Below are positions 57,886 to 64,000 of a DNA stretch of 64,000 nt, one piece after another. The notes beneath the pieces are model-generated. The model made no database searches, was not told where the DNA came from, and saw only the letters and a program-made list of their open reading frames with translations. Position 1 is the first letter of the stretch; each line of letters opens with the position of its first letter. The DNA comes from Dermacentor variabilis. Taxonomy: Eukaryota; Arthropoda; Arachnida; Ixodida; Ixodidae. A program made the position numbers and the translations under genes. The stretch is taken from NCBI RefSeq assembly GCF_050947875.1, contig NC_134576.1:60188755-60252754 (forward strand), written 5' to 3'.

Positions 57886-57975
57886 CAAACGGTGGCTTTA
57901 AAAGTGTTCGGGGGCTCCCTTAAAGAACGCCAGATGGTCTAAATTAACAGGCCTCCACAGCCATGCCACCAAAAC
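57886..57975 (+). mobile_element. Ruka-like SINE body fragment
   Basis: CTTAAAGAACGCCAGATGG, GTCTAAATTAACAGGCC and CTCCACAGCCATGCC align to the 3' body of the 13-kb SINE. The tRNA-like head is absent. Confidence 0.6.
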
Positions 57976-59154
57976 AGCAGAGAGAAAAGAAATGGCGAAG
58001 ATATCTTCGTACAAATAGCTCGCTCAAGGCTGTGCAGAAAAGACAAGAAAAAAAAACAATAGAAAAACACAAATAGATATACTATGCGCAATGTGACGCA
58101 GACGCTGAGACTCATTCGGACCGTTAGGGAGCGAGTGTATACTGGCCGCAGTGCATTTGCACGGGAGCCAAAGTCCAGAGGGGATGAAATACGCGATAAG
58201 AAAACAAAGATAGGGAGAGAGAGACTACGCCAAATGGAAGGAGGTCATAGGCAAGATGGCTCTGAGGAAAGGGACTCGCGGCCACAGGCTCATCGGGGTT
58301 TGCTCGGATACGTCCCTTATTTCTAGATGCGGTTCGTCTGAGCGCGCTGGCTCGCCTTGCACCAATGGGTCGCCGGGCAGACAATGGCCCAGTGAGTGCC
58401 TTTTCCTGTCGGCCTTACTTTATCCGCGCCTGCGCCCTCTCGACGCCCCAGCCCCGGGGCGAGGCTTTGCTCTTCGCTGAAGCCCCAAGATTTGCAATAA
58501 TACCGACGACACGCGCGCGGTGAGCCAGATTTGCTGCTCTTGCCTTTCATGTCCTTTGTTTTGTTTTTTTTTCATCTTTTGCCTTTGTTACTTCGGCAGG
58601 CTTTATTTTTTCTCTCTGCTAATTGCGCACACTTACGGAACATCGTGAACCAATGCCAGAGTGGAGTGATGCGTAGTCCTAGAGAAGCCACGGTGATTTA
58701 TGTAGTGGTGCCCCGTGCCATTTGGGCAAGCTCGAGCTAGTACAGCCTGTACTGGGCGCCTCATTTTTCCCTCCGAATCCACACGTTCTAGAGAACCCAA
58801 GATACTGGCTAAAGAAACCCATGTGTAAACGGAGTACCTATCTACGGCGTGAATCATAATGACATGCGAAATGGCGTAATTTATTTTGATTGCCACTAAC
58901 AATTGGCTCTTCTGGTTCTACTGATGGGGCCACGTGGTCGCAATCTACTGTTACTTGGTATCCGTACACGTTCATTATGAATAGTCGTTACTTCGCGAAA
59001 ACTCTGTATTCTATCTTTACATTATTGCATAAGATTTTGTGATTGTAAGATGGAGTAGCGAGTGCCGCGTGAGCGTGCATACACTTCAACTTATTTTAAG
59101 AACAACAAAAAATGAAAAAGATAGCTAGAGAAACGACAGCATGGAGAGCATGAT
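57976..59154. other. anonymous DNA
   Basis: A-rich tract at 58040-58075, GA-rich words near 58210-58225, and T-rich tract near 58558-58575. No gene is supported. Confidence 0.5.
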
Positions 59155-59380
59155 TGAGCGGAACTCAACCCAGTGGCTGTGGCATTGAGTTGCTGAGTGC
59201 GAGGTCGTGCGTTCGACCTCAGCTGCCGTGGCTGAATTTTGTCGGGGTTCGTGATGATGCAAAAGCTCTAGTGTACATAGAGTTAGGTGCACGTCAAAGA
59301 AGCACAGGTGGTCAAAATTATACTGGAGCTTTTTATAACGGCATAGCTTCTAACCATTTCGGGGTTTTGGTTAGATTATA
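59155..59380 (+). mobile_element. Ruka-like SINE, heavily diverged
   Basis: CAGTGGCTGTGGCATTGAG, GTGCGAGGTCGTGCGTTCG (B-box region near 59202-59220), TTTTGTCGGGGTTCGTGATG, GGTGCACGTCAAAGAAGCAC and AGGTGGTCAAAATTATACTG follow the order of the young SINE, with many substitutions. No target duplication was found. Confidence 0.65.
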
Positions 59381-59640
59381 CTACCTTGCAATTAAATTAA
59401 GTTACTAGGAGGAACCCGCAGCTGTAGTCATCTGCACCGCTGCAATGTATGAAGAAAATGCGTCACCAATAAAGTTCAATAAAACGGAATATCACTTAGG
59501 GTCCATACGGACCCTCTGTTCATAACTGGGTAACCATCGTTGGGTTTATCACTTGCTCTTTTCGTCATCACAGTGCAAAGAGTAGTTTTTACCCCAGTAT
59601 AGATGTACTATGCAGCGTAAATAATGTACTCGGAGGGGCG
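59381..59640. other. anonymous DNA upstream of LINE
   Basis: No recognisable feature. The near-palindrome GGGTCCATACGGACCC lies at 59499-59514. Confidence 0.5.
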
Positions 59641-59646
59641 TATTGT

Positions 59647-60960
59647 TTGTTGCGTCAGGAAATACCTTCCGCGACAACGTCGCGTACCCGGCGTACCCTT
59701 GACGAGCTGTTCGGAGTCGAAGAGATCAGAAGAGCTCTGGACAACGTTAATAGCAGGTCCACCCCAGGTCCCGATGGAGTGACAAACGAGGCCCTTAGAA
59801 ACCTCGAGGCCGAGTCAATCAAATCCCTCACCGAGGAAATCAATCGAGTATGGAGAGAAGGCGCGGTACCGGAGCAGTGGAAGACTTCGCGAGTCATCCT
59901 CGCAGGGCATGCCATGCACAGCAGAATCTCAGAATTTATGCAGGACAAGGAACGGTTCCTCTACAAGGTGGTGCGTTTCAGACCCGGCCTCTCCACTCAG
60001 GACGCCACGAAGCTCATCAAGATGCAGATACTGGACAACACCCGGCACATGAGAGCCATCCTCGGGCTTGATATCGAAAAACCATTCGACAACATCCCAC
60101 ACTCGTTCATCCTCGACTCCATCTCGAACCTCGACCTGGACTTGTCGTTCCACTCCTTCGTCAAGTCCTCCCTCCAAGGACGACATGCCCTGCTCAAGGC
60201 GGGAGAGATCGAATCAGATCAAATCGAACTGAGCCACCGGAGCACCCCGCAGGCGTCCGTCACATCTGCGATATTATTAAACATCGCGATGGTCGGACTG
60301 TCAGAGAATCTGCCCAAGATTCACAATATCGGACACGCCATATTTGCCAACGATACAACAATCTGGTGCACTGGAGACTGCGGCGGGCCGGTGGAAACCA
60401 CCTTCCAGGAAGCCATCGATTGCACAAAATCTTTCCTAAAAAATACGGGCCTCACATGCCCACTGAGCAAATCGAGGCTACTCCTATACAGGCCCAACAG
60501 GCGGGGTCTCAAGCCAAAGGGCTGGAAACACCTAGCAGGGAGCAGCATAACGCTGCAGACAAAGTACGGTGACCCACGTCCCAGGGTTAAGTCGATCCGC
60601 ATCGTCGGTATGACCATGGCCTCGTCTGGCTCCAACAAGACGGTCCTCCGGCTCACCAAGAAGACGGATAACGCCATTGGCCTGATCAGAAGGGTTGCCA
60701 ACAAACGTAACGGCCTGTGCGAAGACAACCTGGTCAGGCTCATTCATGCTTTCCTACTCTGCCACTTTACATACGTCGCAGCAATGCATAACTGTCAAAG
60801 ATCAGAACGACTTAAACTCAATGTCTTAATTCGGAAAGGCATCAAAAGCGCCCTGAGGCTCCCGCTCTGTACGCACACAGAGTGGCTCCTCCAGCTGGGT
60901 ATGCACAAATCAATAAACAAACCCTATAGTATCTATAGACCCCAACTCTATGGACCCTAA
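59647..60960 (+). pseudogene. LINE reverse transcriptase, inactive
   Basis: A long frame (437 codons) retains RT landmarks: STPGPDGVTNEALRNL, then motif A (LGLDIEKPFDN), motif B as STPQASVTSAILLNIAM (Gly of PQG changed to Ala), and motif C as FANDTTIW, with Asn replacing the first catalytic Asp. About 40 residues expected after WKTSRVIL, where the YRPISL-type block should be, are missing, so there is an internal deletion. The frame opens at TTG codons with no real start because the element is truncated. Its long survival as an open frame despite the dead site is notable. Confidence 0.85.
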
Positions 60961-61019
60961 AGAGGGCGCAGATCGCCAGACTCTCGGGAACGACGGCCGG
61001 TGGGCAATTACTTGCTGAC

Positions 61020-61445
61020 ATGGGCGTTCCACAAATGACGATCGATAGCAACTACCGTAGCCTCCCCAGGAATCAACGAGAACAAATCACCGTCTTCCCC
61101 ATTACAGGCAATGTACACCCACAGCGCAACGTCGGAAGACGAGCCAGAGCCTTGGCCTTTCATCGCAAGGTCAAAGCGAACCCTAAAGAGAACTGTATTG
61201 TCGATGCCGCCCGCTACGGAGATAGTCGAAGATACACGGCCATCTCAGTTGACCGCACGGGAACAATCGTCAACGTGGCCTCGGTGGAATGCACCTCCTC
61301 AGGGGCAGCCGAGTCAGTTGCCATAGCCATCGCGTTATTTGACGGACAACGTCCGAATGTTTTTAGCGACTCCCGAGCTGCCGTCCGGGCCTTTTCAGCG
61401 GCTCCATTACCAAGGACGCCCACTGTATTCTCAAGGGCAAAATGA
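61020..61445 (+). pseudogene. LINE RNase H domain remnant
   Basis: In a frame different from the RT, ENCIVDAARYGD supplies the first Asp, SSGAAESVAIAIAL the Glu, and VFSDSRAAVRAF the third Asp of an RNase H fold. The frame ends before the last acidic residue, which would lie in the WSPAH-like segment just downstream. It is separated from RT by a stop at 60958 and a frameshift. Confidence 0.75.
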
Positions 61446-61920
61446 TCACCCTACATACGATAACGTGGTCTCCAGCACACGCTCCTTAAAGAGGGGCTCA
61501 CCAATTAAATAAGCTGGCCCACTCGAAGGCACGAGGTCTCATGTTCCGTGCCGTTTACCTTAGTAGGAGGGTCTATCCGCTTACACATAAAGAACTGACC
61601 AAAGCACAGACAGTCAATCACCCACAGACTTTTGCAGACGGGGATATGCCCCAACCCATTTTTATTACACTCGATCTATCCAGATACGTATACTAACAAT
61701 ACCTGCCCTCAGTGCAGCGATTCAGCTAAGTTAGAACATATGCTCGGGCGATGCCCCTAGTTACGAGGCACGGATCAAGCACACCAGTCAAGATGGAATA
61801 CCTCACTGTGGAGCTCTCACTACGGCCACCAAATGTGGGCCTTCCGGAGAGCCCACAATGCGGCCGCCAGGCCTAGCCTGCCCGTACCATCGTGGGAGCG
61901 GCCCGCAGCGCGATAATCGC
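61446..61920 (+). pseudogene. LINE C-terminal tail remnant
   Basis: Short pieces in shifting frames include WSPAHA (end of RNase H) and a Cys-containing stretch near 61711-61760 that corresponds to the C-terminal zinc motif. It is much more eroded than the RT part. Confidence 0.5.
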
Positions 61921-61946
61921 GTATGTCAGGACTCACAATGAAGTTT

Positions 61947-62023
61947 TTCCGTCTGTCCGTCCGTCCGTCCGTCCATCCATCCATCCATCCATCCATCCAT
62001 CCATCCATCCATCCATCCATCCG
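61947..62023. repeat. (CGTC)n(CATC)n tail of LINE
   Basis: About four CGTC-type units pass into about 13 CATC units. The array forms the 3' tail of the adjacent LINE. Confidence 0.95.
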
Positions 62024-63329
62024 CACGCATTCATGTGAAGTTGGTGGAAGCTTTCAACTGCGTCGTGAGAGTGTGAAATTGTAAGGCAATGCATCTCGTT
62101 GCGATTCAATGAACCTTATTCGACCTGGCGAAGAAAGTTCTCGTAGTTCTGCTCTCTTTTCTATTATTATATGGTACTTAGAAGATGTTGTCGCCTTTAA
62201 TTGGCGCCGGTTACTCGTTTTCACATAGATATTGAAACAAATTAAACGCGTAAAAAAATCAGTCAACTTCGAATCATAATAGCACAAGGTGCAGTCACAC
62301 ATGTACCCTAATTCCACACTAAAACTAAAGTCAACTCCAAATCAAGAAAACATGAAGTCCCGTCCGATAAGTTTATAGACGCATAAGTTGTTTTATTGAA
62401 TGTTAGGACGACGCAAGGTCATACCGTGTGATATCCACCACGGAGTAGCCAATACTATCCCGAGAAGTTAAAAAAGGTAGCCTGCGTGCCACTTTCTTTA
62501 ATTTGTCTGCGGTTTTTCGCATTCGTTGGACGTTGATCGCTCCTATAGTTTGTGCTGTCCAACAGCAGCTACCCGCCGCGCTCTAGACGCACCCCAACGT
62601 CAAATACAAAGCTCCATTTTTTTTTCGTATTACTTAAACTGTGTTGACATGTACGGCGAGCTTTTCCAACGCTAACGCTTGCGCACTCCGCCGTTGGAGA
62701 GCGTGCTGAGAGAGATAGAGATTCTTATTTGAGGAAGGAAGAATTGGGGTAAAGTGCAGCGCAGTAACTGTCTCTCAGATGAGGACACCTCAACCGTGCA
62801 GCGTGCTGAGAGCGCTTCGCATGCCTAATTGGCGGCGTCGCGAAGGCCAGACACGCGCGATGCAAACTGCATTACGGGGTGGCGAGCCCTCGCTCCTTCT
62901 TTCTCCCTGCACGTGTATCGGCAAACAGGGCGGCGCTCACGTGGTGCTTTTCTCCGGCTGCACGAGCCGCGACATCCCAAAGAGGTTTTATTTTAAACCT
63001 CCTTGTGACGACCGAACTGTACTCATTCGGGGAGCTGGAGCGCTTTCACACGTGACGAATCTCTCGGGAAGCCATGCGATGGTATCTGCCGCAGGGCAGC
63101 AAAAGAAGAGGGACGCAAGGAGAAAGTATACGGACGGTCACAAGCGCTAACCATCAGCAACAAAATTTTAATTCCGGGGTAGATCGTGCTTATGCCCACG
63201 CATAACCGCGTGCACAGCGATATCAACCCTAAGGTACACGACGGCGTGAAAACAACCTTAAAACCTGTACATGGCAAAAACACAAAGAAAACCTAAATGA
63301 TACATTTAGGATGAATTTAGCCGTCAAGG
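62024..63329. other. anonymous DNA
   Basis: Only short unrecognised frames. No repeat or RNA is identified. Confidence 0.5.
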
Positions 63330-63829
63330 CATGCTCAAGTAATCAATTTCTTTAGCGGACAATGATAGTGAAGGTTTGCTTACACATTGGACAGCGGTCT
63401 AGAGGATGTGCTCAGTTTCCGTTATTAATCTGACACGCTCATGTTTATTCCTGTGTATAATAGCGGTGTCGTCTAGAAGAGGATGACATTTACACGTTTT
63501 GCACTGAAAAGCCAGAAAACCGTCATTTGATGCACTCTTCACGTTGTTTCTGTACTCTGTCAAGCTTTCATTGATGCATCTTCTAGTTTGACCTATCCAG
63601 CCTTTACCACATGACATTGGAATGCGGTAGGCAGAGCACCCGTACGACGCATACGACGAACTGATATTATTGCTTCTCGTCGCAGACCGTTTTTTTTCTT
63701 TTTGTCCTCATAGGGTAAGTCGTTCCACGCAGAGTACTTAGCATGTTTGGGGCTGAAAAAATAGCCCGCACATTTCCTCGGCTTCCTATCTTTTTCAATA
63801 TATGCGATACCTTTTTTACATATAAACAT
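63330..63829 (-). pseudogene. Penelope-like element, GIY-YIG endonuclease fragment
   Basis: Minus-strand frames give [20 protein letters not shown], then LTEYRNNVKSA, FQCKTCKCHPLLDD and HRNKHERVRLI. This is the order of the GIY-YIG endonuclease at the C-terminus of Penelope-like elements: YxIPxxCGxxYIGxT, R near the helix, a CxxC-type finger and a HxxxxxR block. Here the Tyr of YIG is Trp, and the frame shifts near 63600. The domain cleaves target DNA in active elements. RT should lie to the right, beyond the (AT)n(GT)n tract and the window edge, so this copy is at least split from it here. Confidence 0.78.

Positions 63830-64000
<171 letters not shown>

Larger units (their letters stand above)
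59641..62023 (+). mobile_element. 5'-truncated I-like LINE
   Basis: It contains, in order, RT (59647-60960), RNase H (61020-61445), an eroded C-terminal tail (to about 61920) and a 3' end CTCACAATGAAG plus a T run passing into CGTC and CATC repeats (61947-62023). ORF1 and the endonuclease are absent, as expected for a 5'-truncated copy. RT plus RNase H and the short tandem-repeat 3' end fit the I group of LINEs. Frameshifts, an internal RT deletion and a lost catalytic residue make it inactive. The 5' end is approximate. Confidence 0.85.

Overview
The window is eukaryotic, non-coding and rich in mobile elements. It most likely comes from a hard tick (Ixodidae). The best evidence is a family of tRNA-derived SINEs that I recognise as Ruka-like (described from the tick Rhipicephalus). 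Supporting evidence is the mix of Ty3/gypsy, I-like LINE, Penelope-like and TTAA/TA-flanked non-autonomous elements, with long AT microsatellites and no operon-like packing. I see no complete host gene. The only long open frame is that of a retrotransposon.

Layout. 0-19.5 kb: mostly anonymous DNA with decayed SINEs, (AT)n tracts, a possible gag zinc-knuckle remnant (8.2 kb), a TTAA-flanked MITE followed at once by a fresh Ruka-like SINE with a perfect 14-bp target duplication (12.5-13.3 kb), and a TA-flanked MITE (16.9 kb). 19.5-20.3 kb: a second TTAA-family repeat cut by the 3' end of an I-like LINE. 21.164-28.157 kb: a complete minus-strand LTR retrotransposon with 848-bp LTRs differing at only three positions, a 4-bp ATGC target duplication, a primer site resembling the tRNA-Leu 3' end, and one uninterrupted 1482-codon gag-pol frame. 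29.8-30.7 kb: a long inverted-repeat (foldback) element. 31-39.5 kb: anonymous, with a cluster of simple repeats at 37.3-37.8 kb. 39.5-43.6 kb: a decayed minus-strand LINE (endonuclease, RT, RNase H, C-terminal Cys/His motif). 45.8-57.9 kb: SINE copies, further TTAA-family repeats, a 739-bp TTAA-flanked MITE and a THAP-domain remnant. 59.6-62.0 kb: a dead I-like LINE ending in a CGTC/CATC repeat. 63.3-64.0 kb: a Penelope-like GIY-YIG fragment beside an (AT)n(GT)n tract running off the window.

The item most worth attention is the LTR retrotransposon. Its integrase lies upstream of reverse transcriptase, the Ty1/copia-like order known in Ty3/gypsy only from the Gmr1-like group. Its Gag is SCAN-like. 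The three LTR differences and the intact frame indicate a recent insertion that could still be active. The elements do not work together as a system; they are independent insertions, some nested.
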